Assembly (NCBI RefSeq): GCF_019029495.1
Contig: NZ_JAERQM010000009.1
Span: 62,001-126,000, forward strand
From: Falsiroseomonas oleicola
GTDB taxonomy: Bacteria > Pseudomonadota > Alphaproteobacteria > Acetobacterales > Acetobacteraceae
Direction: 5' to 3'
DNA length: 64,000 bases
In this document: positions 35,618 to 44,795 of the stretch, piece by piece
How positions within the stretch are numbered: position 1 is the stretch's first letter
Layout of the letters: each line of letters begins with the position of its first letter
Notes under the pieces: model-generated
The model's input: the letters and a program-made list of their open reading frames with translations, nothing else
What the model was told of the DNA's origin: nothing
Databases searched by the model: none
Made by a program: the position numbers and the translations under genes

Positions 35618-38230
35618 ATGATTGAAGACGAGGCGCTCTGGCAGGAGTTCGCGGGTGAATCCGACGATCACCTGGACGCCATCGACCGCATCCTCTCGGC
35701 CGGGGAATCCGACCGTTCGGCGGTGGACCGGCTGTTCCGCGCCTTCCACTCGCTGAAGGGCATGTCGGATGCGCTGGGCGCGCCCGGCATGAAGAATGTG
35801 GCGCATCGCTGCGAGGACCTGCTGGGTCTGGCCCGCAACGGCAGGCTGGCCGTCACCGGCGCCGTGGCCGATGGGCTGCTGGCCGCGGTCGATACCCTGC
35901 GCCGTCAACGCGCGACGGTGCTCGGCCAGCACCGCGACGTGCCGGCGCCGGCGGACCTTCTGGCGCGTCTTTCGGCCCTGGCGGATGCGGGGCCGGCGCC
36001 AGCGCCGAGGATGGAAGCCGCGGCGCCGCCGCCCCATCTGGGCGCGGGCGAGGCCCTGCGTGGCGCGCTCGCCTCCCGCTTCCAGAATGCCGCGCCGCTG
36101 CTGGCCGGGCTGGTGGGCGAGCGGCGGGCGGAGGCGCTGCGGGAGGCCGCGGAACTGTCGGAAGCCGCGCGGCTGCTCGGCCTTGCCCGCCTGGCCGGGG
36201 CGCTGGACCGTCTGGCGGCCCAGGCTGGCACGGCCGCGGCGCTGCCGGCCCTGGGCGGGCTGCGGCGCGGGTTGCTGCTGTTGCAGGAGGTGGCCGGGGA
36301 GGAAGCCGGCGCCCTCGCGCTGACCGGGCCGGCCGGGGGCGAATCGGTGGCGCTCGGGCCGCGCCTCGCGGCGCTGGCCCTCCAGTTGGAAGCGGCGCTG
36401 GCCGGGGGCGATGCGACCGCCGCCATGGCCACGGCGGAGGAGGCGGCGGAGGTGGCCTGCGCCTTCGGGCTCGATGGGCTGGAACATCTGCTGCTGGCGC
36501 TCGGCGACCTGGCCGACCGCGCCGCCGATCCAGATGCGGCGGCCCTGCTTGCGGCGCAGGGGCCAGCCCTGGTTGAGCGGCTGCGCCATGCCGCAGAGGG
36601 CGGCCTGGCGGGGCTGCGGGCGGTGGCGGAGGCGCTGCCGGGTGGCGAGGCGATGGATGCGCGGATTCCCGCCGCCTTCGTCACCCTGCTCGGCGCTGAG
36701 GGCCGCAGGCGGGTGATCGCGGCGGTGGAGGGCGGGCGGTTGCTGGTGCGGCTGCGGCTCGCGATCGGCCTGCCGGCGGAGCTAGAGGCCGCCATCACCA
36801 CGGCCCTGGCGGCGGAGGCGGAGGTGCTGACCAGCCGCACCGTGCTGGACGGGCAGCCGCCGCATCTCGACATGCTGCTGGCCGGCCCGGCGGAGTTCGA
36901 GGCGCTGTCGCGCATCGTCACCGCCGCCGACCCGGCCCGCCGTGCCGTGCTCGACCTGGCCCCGGCCGAGACCGGCCCGGCGCCGGAGGCCGCGCCGCTG
37001 CGCAGCGCCCCGGTCACCATGCGGGTGCGGCAGGAGACGATCGACCAGATCATCGCGCTGGAGACGGAGGTGCGCGCCGCCGCCCTGGCGCTGGCGGAGA
37101 CGCTGGACGATGGCGGGGCGAGCGAAGCGCTGGCCGCCCTCGGCGCGCTGGAACGCCGGCTGTCGGGGGGCGCGGCGCGGGAGCTGGGCGTGGCGCTCGG
37201 CCGGCTGCGGCAGATGCATGAGACGCTGGAGCGCGCCGAGACACGGCTGGCCGTCGGCATGCGGCGGCTGGACGATTCGGTGATGGAGTTGCGCGTGGTG
37301 CCGGTCGGCACCCTCTTCGGCCGCCTGCCGCGCGTGGTGCGCGCCGTCGCCCAGGCCTCGGGGCGGGAGGTGGAACTGGTGATGGAGGGGGAGGACGTGA
37401 CCATCGACCGCTCCCTCGTCGAGCTTCTCGCCGACCCGCTGCTGCACCTGACGCGCAATGCCGTGGACCATGGCATCGAGCCGCCGGAGGCGCGGGAGGC
37501 CGCGGGCAAGCCGCGCCGGGGCATCCTGCGCGTCTCCGCCGCCCGCCGCACCGGCCAGGTCCGGGTGCGCGTCTCCGAGGACGGGCGGGGAATCGATCGC
37601 GCCCGCGTGCTGTCCCGTGCCGTCGCGCGCGGCCTGGTCAGCGCCGAACAGGCGGCGGCGATGGGGGAGGAGGAGGTCTTCGCCCTGCTGTTCCGCCCCG
37701 GCTTTTCCACGGCCGAGACGGTGACCGAGACCTCCGGCCGCGGGGTTGGGCTGGATGTGGTGCAGGACGCCATCCGCCGCGCCGGCGGCACGGTGGAGGT
37801 CGCCAGCGTCGCCGGCCAGGGCACCAGCTTCACCCTGCGCCTGCCGCTGACCGCCGCGGTGCAGACAGTGCTGCTGGTGGAGGCTGCAGGCCACCTCTAT
37901 GCGTTGCCGGCGGCGCGGGTGGAGGCGGTGCTGGAGGCCGGTGCCTCCGCCGGCTGCGAGGTGCTGGAACTGGCGGCGCTGGTGGGCGACGGGCGCGGCA
38001 GGGCTTCCACGCATCTCAAGGGCGGCGCCATCGTGATCGTGAAGTCGGGCGGCCGCAGCTTCGGCCTGGCGGTGGACCGGGTGCAGCGCCGCACCGACCT
38101 GCTGCTGCGCCCGCTGCATCCAGCGCTGGCGGCGCTGCCGGGCATCGGCGGCGTGGGCGTGCTGGGCCATGGCGAACCGGTGGTTGTGTTGGAACCGGAC
38201 GGGTTCGCCCCCGAAGTGGCGATTGGCTGA
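35618..38230 (+). CDS. cheA: Chemotaxis sensor histidine kinase CheA
   Basis: An 870-residue CheA. The P1 Hpt domain (1-105) has the phosphorylated His44 in FRAFHSLKGM. A helical region at about 140-340 contains two further Hpt-like bundles with no His at the equivalent positions. The dimerisation domain spans about 470-560, the ATPase domain about 570-735 with N box LTRNAVDHG (near 615), G1 EDGRGID (near 655), and G2 GRGVGLDVV (near 708), and the CheW-like P5 domain from about 745. It would phosphorylate CheB and the pseudo-Hpt receiver protein; no separate CheY gene is in the window. Confidence 0.92.
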   Translation: MIEDEALWQEFAGESDDHLDAIDRILSAGESDRSAVDRLFRAFHSLKGMSDALGAPGMKNVAHRCEDLLGLARNGRLAVTGAVADGLLAAVDTLRRQRATVLGQHRDVPAPADLLARLSALADAGPAPAPRMEAAAPPPHLGAGEALRGALASRFQNAAPLLAGLVGERRAEALREAAELSEAARLLGLARLAGALDRLAAQAGTAAALPALGGLRRGLLLLQEVAGEEAGALALTGPAGGESVALGPRLAALALQLEAALAGGDATAAMATAEEAAEVACAFGLDGLEHLLLALGDLADRAADPDAAALLAAQGPALVERLRHAAEGGLAGLRAVAEALPGGEAMDARIPAAFVTLLGAEGRRRVIAAVEGGRLLVRLRLAIGLPAELEAAITTALAAEAEVLTSRTVLDGQPPHLDMLLAGPAEFEALSRIVTAADPARRAVLDLAPAETGPAPEAAPLRSAPVTMRVRQETIDQIIALETEVRAAALALAETLDDGGASEALAALGALERRLSGGAARELGVALGRLRQMHETLERAETRLAVGMRRLDDSVMELRVVPVGTLFGRLPRVVRAVAQASGREVELVMEGEDVTIDRSLVELLADPLLHLTRNAVDHGIEPPEAREAAGKPRRGILRVSAARRTGQVRVRVSEDGRGIDRARVLSRAVARGLVSAEQAAAMGEEEVFALLFRPGFSTAETVTETSGRGVGLDVVQDAIRRAGGTVEVASVAGQGTSFTLRLPLTAAVQTVLLVEAAGHLYALPAARVEAVLEAGASAGCEVLELAALVGDGRGRASTHLKGGAIVIVKSGGRSFGLAVDRVQRRTDLLLRPLHPALAALPGIGGVGVLGHGEPVVVLEPDGFAPEVAIG

Positions 38231-38360
38231 ACGAAACAGCCCCGGCCTGCCGCTGGACGGCCGGGCGCGGCACCGCTAGAGCCCGCGCGACAGGCCGCGT
38301 TTGGGCGATTCGCCACGCGGTTTGAGACAGGCCGAATCGTCTTTTGGGGAAGGACTGCCC

Positions 38361-38930
38361 GTGATTGCCCGACGCCACGCGCTTGGTGCCGGCGGCCTCG
38401 CGCTGCTGCTGGCCGCTTGCCAGAATGTTGTTCCGTCCCGTGTGCTGCCCGAGGACGGCACCATCGACCTGCTGACCCTGCTGCGCGGCAAGCCGGAGCA
38501 TCGCCGCTTCGCCGCCGCCTTGCAGGTCTCGGGCGCGGTGCCGCGGCTTGGGTTGCGCAGTGGGGCGGTGACGCTGTTCGCTCCGGTGAATGAAGGTTTC
38601 GATGGCCTGCCCGCCCCCGTGCTGGCCCTGCTGGACAACCCGCCGGTGAACCCCACGGAGGCGCAGCGCGCCCTGGTGCAGCCCATCGTCTTCGCCAATG
38701 CGGCCTTTGGGCTGCTGCGCTTCGAGGATATCGCGGCGCGGCGCAACACGGTGGTGACCTGGGACCGCGCGCGGCTTCAGGTGCAGCCGAGCGGCGGCCG
38801 CACCGCCAGCCTGACGCGGGAAGGTGTGACCCCCGTGGCCGGCCGGGCGCCCACCGCCATCACCCGTGGCGACGTGCTGGCGGCCGATGGCGTGTTCCAT
38901 GTGACCAACGCGCCGGTCCTGCCGGGCTGA
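38361..38930 (+). CDS. Fasciclin (FAS1) domain lipoprotein
   Basis: A 189-residue exported protein. The start is the GTG at 38361 with GGGGAAGGA about 6 bases upstream. The N-terminus (IARRHALGAGGLALLLAACQ) ends in a lipobox with Cys as the acylation site. The rest is one FAS1 domain: TIDLLTLLRGKPEHRRF, VTLFAPVNEGFDGLP, and the closing DVLAADGVFHVTNAPVLPG. FAS1 domains mediate adhesion or matrix binding. It follows cheA by 130 bases on the same strand and may sense or anchor at the surface. Confidence 0.82.
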   Translation: MIARRHALGAGGLALLLAACQNVVPSRVLPEDGTIDLLTLLRGKPEHRRFAAALQVSGAVPRLGLRSGAVTLFAPVNEGFDGLPAPVLALLDNPPVNPTEAQRALVQPIVFANAAFGLLRFEDIAARRNTVVTWDRARLQVQPSGGRTASLTREGVTPVAGRAPTAITRGDVLAADGVFHVTNAPVLPG

Positions 38931-38940
38931 AGCACCCGCA

Positions 38941-38982
38941 GGCGATTAGACAAAGGCGCATACGCGCCCTTGTCTAATCGCC
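38941..38982. terminator. Long hairpin between convergent genes
   Basis: Two 19-base arms (38941-38959 and 38964-38982) pair with one A-C mismatch around an ATAC loop. The right arm contains the minus-strand TAG stop at 38974-38976. It starts 11 bases after the fasciclin stop. No clear T run follows on either strand, so it may protect RNA ends rather than terminate efficiently. Confidence 0.55.
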
Positions 38983-40155
38983 GAAGCGCAGCGCCAGGGC
39001 GGTGATGTCGTCGGCCTGCGGCGCGCCATCGGCGAAGGCGGTCACGGCGCGCAGCACGGTATCGACCACCTGGCGCGGATCGGTGCCGGCCTCGGCCAGG
39101 GCCGCCTCCAGCCGTTCGCGCCCGAAGAAGCCGCCCTTGTCGTCCTCCGCCTCCGAGACACCGTCGGAATAGCAGAACAGCGTCTCCCCCGGTGCCAAGG
39201 TGAAGGGGTCGGAGGCATAGAGAATGCCCTCCATCACGCCCAGCGCGGTCTGGCGGCGCAGTTTTTGCAGCAGCCGGGGCGGCGCCGCGCCGCCCAGCAG
39301 CAGGGGGATGTCATGCCCCGCCACGGCGATCCGGCCGGCCCCCGTGGTGCCGTCGATCACCCCGACCACCACGGTGACGAAGGTCTGGCTCTCATTGTCG
39401 GCCGAGAGGTCGTCATTGGTCATGGCCAGGATATCGCCCGGATCCGGCGCGCCATCCGTGGGCGCCAGCCGCTTCGCCGCCGCGCGCATCAGCCCGAGCG
39501 TGCGCGCCATGGTCAGCCCGGCCGGGGCGCCCTTGCCGGAGACATCGGCCACGGCGAACAGCATGTGCTTCGCATCCAGCCGCAGGCAGTCATAAAGGTC
39601 GCCACCCACCTGCCGCGCCGGCACCATCGCCGCATGGACCGAAAGCTGGCCGGTCGCCGCCGCCACGAAATCGCGCGGCACCAGGGAAAGCTGCGCGGCG
39701 CGGGCCGATTCCAGCTCCGCCTCCAGCGCCGCCAGCCGGGCATCGGCGAGGTCGCGCAGCCGCTTCTTCTCCAGCACCGCGCCGAGGCGGGCCTTCAGCA
39801 GCGGCGGGTCGAAGGATTTCGGCAGGTAGTCCTCGGCGCCCAGCTCGATGCAGCGGACGATCTTCTCCATCTCCGTCAGCGCGGAGATGACGATGACCGG
39901 CGGCGCGGCGCCGCGCGCGGCCCGCAACTGCTCCAGCACCCCGATGCCGTCCAGGTTCGGCATCTCCAGGTCCAGCAGCATGATGTCGAAGCGCGCCTTT
40001 TCGAGCGCCGCCAGCCCCTGGATGCCGTCCTCGGCCATGGTGACATTCGGATAGCCCAGCTCCGCCAGCCGGCGCTTCAGCACCAGCCGGTTGAAGCTGC
40101 TGTCGTCGACGACGAGGATGGCGACATCCTCGCTGGGCGTCATGCTCTCGCTCAT
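38974..40155 (-). CDS. Receiver-PP2C (RsbU/SpoIIE-type) phosphatase
   Basis: A 393-residue response regulator with a serine phosphatase output. The receiver (about 10-130) has [15 protein letters not shown], the phospho-acceptor Asp in [11 protein letters not shown], and LPKSFDP. A short coiled linker leads to a SpoIIE-type PP2C domain (about 170-393) with the metal-binding Asp residues in [30 protein letters not shown] and [11 protein letters not shown]. Phosphatases of this kind remove phosphate from a STAS antagonist and oppose an RsbW-like kinase, like the one at 30773. It overlaps the chemoreceptor gene by 4 bases, so receptor and phosphatase are made together. Confidence 0.9.
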   Translation of the reverse strand: MSESMTPSEDVAILVVDDSSFNRLVLKRRLAELGYPNVTMAEDGIQGLAALEKARFDIMLLDLEMPNLDGIGVLEQLRAARGAAPPVIVISALTEMEKIVRCIELGAEDYLPKSFDPPLLKARLGAVLEKKRLRDLADARLAALEAELESARAAQLSLVPRDFVAAATGQLSVHAAMVPARQVGGDLYDCLRLDAKHMLFAVADVSGKGAPAGLTMARTLGLMRAAAKRLAPTDGAPDPGDILAMTNDDLSADNESQTFVTVVVGVIDGTTGAGRIAVAGHDIPLLLGGAAPPRLLQKLRRQTALGVMEGILYASDPFTLAPGETLFCYSDGVSEAEDDKGGFFGRERLEAALAEAGTDPRQVVDTVLRAVTAFADGAPQADDITALALRFGD

Positions 40156-41789
40156 GCCCGGCCCCGGTCGGCAGCCATCGCCTCGACCACGCTGCGGGTT
40201 TCGGCCGCGAGTTTGGACAGGTCGATCATGGTCACGGTGATCTCCTCGGCGGCCGTCGCATTGGACTGGCCGATGCGGGACAGGGTGCTGACGCGCTCGG
40301 TGATGGAGGTGACGGTGGCCTGCTGTTCCTCCATCGCCACGGCGATGGCGCCGGCAAGCCGCGCGCTTTCGGTCACCAGGGTTTCCAGCTCGTCCATCGC
40401 CTCGCCCACCGCGGCGGCGGTGCCGCTGCCTTCGCGGGTGCGGCGGCCGGCGACGAGGACGACATCGGCGATTTCCTGCGCCAGGCCCTCGCTGCTGGCG
40501 GCCAGCGCCCGGACTTCCTCCGCCACCACGGCGAGGCCCCGGCCGTGTTCGCCGGCGCGGGCGGCCTCGATGGCGGCGTTGATCGCCAGGATATTGGTCT
40601 GCGTCGCGATCTTGGCGATGGTGCCGGCGATGCGGGTGACACGCTCGGTATCCTCGGCCACCGCATCCACCAGCTCGATGAGGCTGCGCAGCTTCACCAG
40701 GTTCTCGGCCAGCAGGGTCTTCGATTCATCGGCGCGGTCGCTGCTGTCCTGCGTCGTCCGATTGACCTCCCGCACCGCATCCTGGGTATGGCCGAGCGCT
40801 TCCTCCACCTGCCGCAGCTCCGCGAGCTGGGTCATGGCGCCGTCGGAGACCTGGCCGATGGCGTCGGAGGCCTGGGTGGTGGCGATGGCGGTGCGGCGGG
40901 CGTTTTCCAGCGCCGTCTCGGTCAGGTTGCGGGCGGCGATCAGGTTGTCGCGGAACACCAGCAGGGCGCGGGCCATGTCGCCCACCTGGTCGGTGCGGTC
41001 GGCACCCGGGACGGTGGTCTCCACCGCGCCGCGCGACAGGCTGACCATGGCCGAGGCGAGGCGGGACAGCGGCCGCGCCAGCAGCCGCACCAGCACAACC
41101 CAGACCAGGGCGCAGCCCACCAGCCCGGCGGCGGCGGCGGCCAGCACGATGGTGCGCGCCTGCTGCTCCAACTGGCGTGCCGCGGCCAGGCTGACATCGG
41201 AGCTTTGCTTCACCTCCGTCCGCGCGGCGGTGGCGACACGGTTGAAGGCGGAGGCGAAGTCCAGCCATTCCTCATGCAGCGGGCCGAACTGGTCGCGCTG
41301 CCGGGCGGCGAAGGCGGCGCGGACCTGCTCGGTGAATTCCGGCAGCCGGCGGGCCATGTCGACGCCGCCGCCGAGCACGATCGGATCGAGCTGCGGGCCG
41401 AGCACATCGACCATCCGCTGGAAGGCCTCGCCGATCAACTGCCCGTTGCGGATCATCCGCTGGGCGCTGGGGCCGGGTTGCAGCACGCCGGCGATGACGC
41501 TGGCGAAGGCGGAGGAGAAATCCGCCACATGCAGGGCGAGGTCGTCCACCGCCGTATCGGCTTCGCGGTCGCGCAGGCCGAGCTGCTCGATGATGACCAC
41601 CTGCCGCCCGACGACGACCAGCGCGGCGCCGGAGAGCAGCCCCACCACCATCACCATCAGCAGCGTGATGAGCCCGGCGCGCACGCCGATACGCCCGAAC
41701 CAGGCGCCGAAGCGCGAGGCCTTGGGGCGCGGATGCGCGCGGGCAGGGGCTCCGCCTGTCGGGGCGGTCGCGGGGGGCGGTGCAGCCAT
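40152..41789 (-). CDS. Methyl-accepting chemotaxis protein
   Basis: A 545-residue chemoreceptor. A Pro-rich cytoplasmic N-tail is followed by one membrane helix (about 38-62), a periplasmic four-helix sensor region of about 140 residues, a second helix (about 210-235), a HAMP region (about 230-285), and a methyl-accepting signalling domain to the end. The hairpin tip reads [24 protein letters not shown], the conserved contact for CheA and CheW (about 405-430). The only receptor gene in the window, so it is probably the input to the divergent che genes. The ligand is unknown. Confidence 0.92.
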   Translation of the reverse strand: MAAPPPATAPTGGAPARAHPRPKASRFGAWFGRIGVRAGLITLLMVMVVGLLSGAALVVVGRQVVIIEQLGLRDREADTAVDDLALHVADFSSAFASVIAGVLQPGPSAQRMIRNGQLIGEAFQRMVDVLGPQLDPIVLGGGVDMARRLPEFTEQVRAAFAARQRDQFGPLHEEWLDFASAFNRVATAARTEVKQSSDVSLAAARQLEQQARTIVLAAAAAGLVGCALVWVVLVRLLARPLSRLASAMVSLSRGAVETTVPGADRTDQVGDMARALLVFRDNLIAARNLTETALENARRTAIATTQASDAIGQVSDGAMTQLAELRQVEEALGHTQDAVREVNRTTQDSSDRADESKTLLAENLVKLRSLIELVDAVAEDTERVTRIAGTIAKIATQTNILAINAAIEAARAGEHGRGLAVVAEEVRALAASSEGLAQEIADVVLVAGRRTREGSGTAAAVGEAMDELETLVTESARLAGAIAVAMEEQQATVTSITERVSTLSRIGQSNATAAEEITVTMIDLSKLAAETRSVVEAMAADRGRA

Positions 41790-41946
41790 TCGGGGTCCGG
41801 GTGGCCTTCTGGAACTGGCGGCAGGCTACAGGCCGGGCGGGGCGGCAACAAGCGCGGGCGGGCCGGGCATGATTGGGGGGGCATGGTTTGACGACCGGGG
41901 CGGGGCGCCTGATGCTTCCCCCACGCATCGTGCGGAAGGGGAGAAA

Positions 41947-42660
41947 ATGACCATGGCCGAGCATCCGTTCACGCTGGAAGACCTTGAGACGCTGCGGCAA
42001 TGGGACACGCCGACCATCTGCAATGCGCTGGAATATGTGCTGCCCGCGCGCCGCGGCCATGGCTTCACCGTGCGGCCGCTGGTCGCCGCGGACCGCAAGC
42101 TGCCGCCGATCTGCGGCCTGGCCCGCACCGGCACCATCCGCGCCGCCGCGCCTTCGGGCCGGCCGAAGGAGGTGGACCGGAAGATCCGCCTCGGCTGGTA
42201 CGATTATGTGGAACGCGCCTCCCTGCCCACCATCGTGGTGCTGCAGGACCTGGACGACACCCCCGGCGTAGGCGCCTTCTGGGGCGAGGTGCATTCGGCC
42301 GTGCACAAGGCGCTGGGCGCGCAGGGCGGCGTGACCAATGGCTCGATCCGCGACCTCGACATGCTCGCGCCGGGCTTTCAGCTTCTGGCCGGCGTGGTGA
42401 ATCCGAGCCATGCCTATGTGCACATGGTGGCCTATGGGCAGGAGGTCTCGATCCACGGCATGCATGTGCAGCATGAGGATGTGGTCCATGCCGATCATCA
42501 TGGCGCCGTGGTGATCCCGCATGATGCGGTGCGCAAGATCCCGGCCGCGATCGAGCTGGGCGCGCGGCGGGAGAAGGTGATCCTCGACCTGTGCAAGGAC
42601 CCGGAATTCAGCGCCGCCAAGCTGGCCGCGGCCATCGCCCAGGCGGACGAGATCCACTGA
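41947..42660 (+). CDS. RraA family protein
   Basis: A 237-residue protein of the RraA/HMG aldolase superfamily. It opens LEDLETLRQWDTPTICNALE, and the active-site region includes GVTNGSIRDLDMLAPGFQL, the usual G-x-x-x-D-R motif here as NGSIRDLD. The His-rich strand HMVAYGQEVSIHGMHVQHEDVVHADHHGAVVIPHD closes the barrel. Members act as aldolases, decarboxylases or RNase E inhibitors; the catabolic setting favours an oxaloacetate or hydroxy-keto-acid enzyme, but that is a guess. Start at 41947; an ATG at 41953 has a better-spaced GGGGAG and is equally plausible. Confidence 0.85.
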   Translation: MTMAEHPFTLEDLETLRQWDTPTICNALEYVLPARRGHGFTVRPLVAADRKLPPICGLARTGTIRAAAPSGRPKEVDRKIRLGWYDYVERASLPTIVVLQDLDDTPGVGAFWGEVHSAVHKALGAQGGVTNGSIRDLDMLAPGFQLLAGVVNPSHAYVHMVAYGQEVSIHGMHVQHEDVVHADHHGAVVIPHDAVRKIPAAIELGARREKVILDLCKDPEFSAAKLAAAIAQADEIH

Positions 42661-42664
42661 ACCG

Positions 42665-43018
42665 ATGAGGCTCCGCTGGCTTCTGCCGCTGCTGCCGGGC
42701 CTGGCCCTGGCGCAGGGGCCGGGCTGGGACTCGCGGGCCGCCGAATGGGCGCCCGCGCTGCGCGCCTGCCTGGAAGGGCGCGCGGGCGCCATAGTGGTGG
42801 AGGCCTGGGAGGCAACGGGCGGCCTCACCGCCCGGCTGCTGCTGCCCGGCGGCGCCCGGGAAGATTGCCAAGGCGGGGCGCGGCGCCCGGCGGGGCCGCC
42901 ACGCCCGGGCGAGGGGCTGCGCGCCTTCATGCTGGAACGCCGCTGCGTCGATGCCTGGCGGGTGGTGGATGATGCGGGACGTGAACTGGGCTGGCTGGCC
43001 TATCCGGAGTGTCGATGA
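42665..43018 (+). CDS. Small secreted hypothetical protein, 117 aa
   Basis: No family recognised. A signal peptide is evident (MRLRWLLPLLPGLALAQG, cleavage after ALA). The mature protein has about 100 residues with three cysteines (ACLEG, EDCQGG, ERRCVDA) and one near the end (PECR), so disulphides are possible. It begins 4 bases after the RraA stop and its stop overlaps the thioesterase ATG (ATGA), placing it in the same short operon. Confidence 0.6.
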   Translation: MRLRWLLPLLPGLALAQGPGWDSRAAEWAPALRACLEGRAGAIVVEAWEATGGLTARLLLPGGAREDCQGGARRPAGPPRPGEGLRAFMLERRCVDAWRVVDDAGRELGWLAYPECR

Positions 43019-43452
43019 AGGACGTGTTGTGCCGGGTGCGCCCGGAATGGGTCGACCATTACGGCCATATGAACCTGGCCTATTACCTGGTGGCCTTCGA
43101 CCTCGCGACGGATGAGGTCTGGCCGCATTGGGGCCTCGGCCCGGCCTTGCGGGCGCGGGGGCTGGGCACCTTCGCGGTGGAGTCCTGGCAGGCCTATCGG
43201 CGCGAGGTGGTGCTGGACGCGCCGCTGGCGGCCGAAAGCGCGCTGCTGGCCTTCGACGCCAAGCGGTTGTTGCTGCGGCACCGGCTGTACCATGCCGCGG
43301 AAGGCTGGCTGTCGGCGGAGAATGAGGTGCTGTTCCTCTGCGTCGATCTCGCGACCCGCAAGGTCGGCGCCTGGCCGGAGGATGTGCTGGCGCGATTCGC
43401 AGAAATGCGGGTGGAGGAGGCGCCGCGGCGGCTGGCCCTGAAGCGGGGCTGA
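43015..43452 (+). CDS. Acyl-CoA thioesterase (4HBT/FabZ hotdog fold) family protein
   Basis: A 145-residue hotdog-fold thioesterase. The N-terminus VRPEWVDHYGHMNLAYYLVAFD contains the catalytic Asp followed by the xxGHMNxxxY signature of the 4-hydroxybenzoyl-CoA thioesterase type. The start is the ATG at 43015, overlapping the preceding stop, with GGAG 6 bases upstream; a GTG at 43009 is less likely. It hydrolyses an acyl-CoA; chain preference cannot be read. About 80 bases follow before the TMEM43-type gene. Confidence 0.83.
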   Translation: MKDVLCRVRPEWVDHYGHMNLAYYLVAFDLATDEVWPHWGLGPALRARGLGTFAVESWQAYRREVVLDAPLAAESALLAFDAKRLLLRHRLYHAAEGWLSAENEVLFLCVDLATRKVGAWPEDVLARFAEMRVEEAPRRLALKRG

Positions 43453-43530
43453 TCCGAAATGGCGTGAAACGGTGGAGGGATGTTCAACCGCGGCGTCCGA
43501 AGCTAGGGAGGCCGCAGAGGAGACACCCCG

Positions 43531-44655
43531 ATGCCCAGCGACCAGTTCACCGAGACCACCCGTCAATCCTGGTTCAGCCGCCTCGGCGGGGCGCTGAAGG
43601 GGATCCTGGTCGGCCTGATCCTGGTGCTGGTCGCCATGGTGCTGATCTTCTGGAATGAGGGAAGGGCGGTGCAGACCGCGCGCTCCCTGGCGGAGGGCGC
43701 CGGTCAGGTGCGGAGCGTCGATGCGGCGCGGCCCGATCCGGCGCTGGAAGGCCGGCTGGTGCATGTCGCCGCCCCGGTTCGCGCCGGTCCGCCGCCTGCC
43801 GATGCCGAGCTTGGCGTCACCGCCCCGGGCGGCACGCTGCGCCTGATCCGCCGCGTCGAGATGTTCCAGTGGCGGGAGGAGCAGCAGAGCGAAACGCGCA
43901 CCGCGCTGGGCGGCGGCACGGAAACCGTCACCACCTATCGCTACAGCCGGGCCTGGGCCGAGGGGCGGATCGATTCGTCGCGCTTCCGCCAGCCGGACAA
44001 TCACCAGAATCCGGAACCGCGCCATGCCGGCGCGAGTTGGACGGCGGCCGAGGCCCGTCTCGGGGGCTTCCGCCTCGCGCCGGCACAGTTGGAGGGGCTG
44101 GCGGCGGAGGAGGCGCTGGCGCCCCCGGCCGCCTATAATACCCAGGGCAATGTGCTGTTCCTCGGCGCCAATCCGCAGGCGCCCCGCATCGGCGACCTGC
44201 GCATCACCTGGCGCATCGCGCAGCCGGAGGCGCTCTCCGTGGTCGCGGCGCAGCGTGGTGAGGGTTTCGCGCCCTTCGCCACCCGCGCCGGCGATGCGCT
44301 GTTCATGCTGGTGCCGGGCCAGGTGCCGGCGGCGGAGATCTTCGCCCAGGCGGAGGCCGCCAATGTGATGCTGACCTGGCTGCTGCGGCTGGCCGGCTTC
44401 GTGCTGATGCTGGCGGGCTGGGGGATGGTGTTGCGGCCGCTGAAGGTGCTGGCCGATGTGCTGCCGCCGGTCGGCGCCGTGGTCGGCTTCGGCACCGGGC
44501 TGGTGGCCCTGGTGCTGACCCTGGTGCTGGCGCCGACGCTGATCGCCATCGCCTGGCTGTTCTACCGCCCCATCGTGGCGCTGGCGGTGCTGGCGGTCGG
44601 GCTTGGCGCTGCCTTCGCCGTGACAAGGCTGTGGCGGCGGGCGATGCCGGCCTGA
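43531..44655 (+). CDS. TMEM43 family membrane protein
   Basis: A 374-residue homologue of eukaryotic TMEM43/LUMA. One helix near residues 25-45 (LVGLILVLVAMVLIFWNEGR, the hallmark WNEGRAV following) precedes a large periplasmic domain of about 235 residues (WREEQQSETRTALGGGTE, YSRAW). At least three helices follow at the C-terminus from about 295 (LAGFVLMLAGWGMVLRPL). The function of the bacterial proteins is not known; proposals include envelope stress and membrane organisation. Ribosome site GAGGAG 9 bases before the ATG. Confidence 0.87.
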   Translation: MPSDQFTETTRQSWFSRLGGALKGILVGLILVLVAMVLIFWNEGRAVQTARSLAEGAGQVRSVDAARPDPALEGRLVHVAAPVRAGPPPADAELGVTAPGGTLRLIRRVEMFQWREEQQSETRTALGGGTETVTTYRYSRAWAEGRIDSSRFRQPDNHQNPEPRHAGASWTAAEARLGGFRLAPAQLEGLAAEEALAPPAAYNTQGNVLFLGANPQAPRIGDLRITWRIAQPEALSVVAAQRGEGFAPFATRAGDALFMLVPGQVPAAEIFAQAEAANVMLTWLLRLAGFVLMLAGWGMVLRPLKVLADVLPPVGAVVGFGTGLVALVLTLVLAPTLIAIAWLFYRPIVALAVLAVGLGAAFAVTRLWRRAMPA

Positions 44656-44746
44656 TCCGGCGGCGGGCGCCGGGCAATTCGGCAGGGGTTGCCGATTTGC
44701 CACGGTCGCCGGCGAGGTCGCGGGGAGGGTCTGGGTCGCATTGTTT

Positions 44747-44763
44747 ATGCGAATGACTCGCAT
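44747..44763 (+). promoter_or_regulatory. Fur-type iron box upstream of the TonB receptor
   Basis: A perfect dyad ATGCGA-ATGAC-TCGCAT about 33 bases before the ATG at 44796, in an A/T-rich patch. Similar TGCGA/TCGCA dyads precede iron-uptake genes in alphaproteobacteria. Position and the downstream siderophore receptor support iron repression of this operon. Confidence 0.6.
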
Positions 44764-44795
44764 TATCAGGGAAGCGGACTCAGGAGCCTCCCCGT

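Noticed and set aside
39265-42660. A very long plus-strand frame of over 1100 codons.
   Set aside because: Its first 890 or so codons are antisense to the phosphatase and chemoreceptor genes; only the RraA part from 41947 is a recognisable protein with a proper start.
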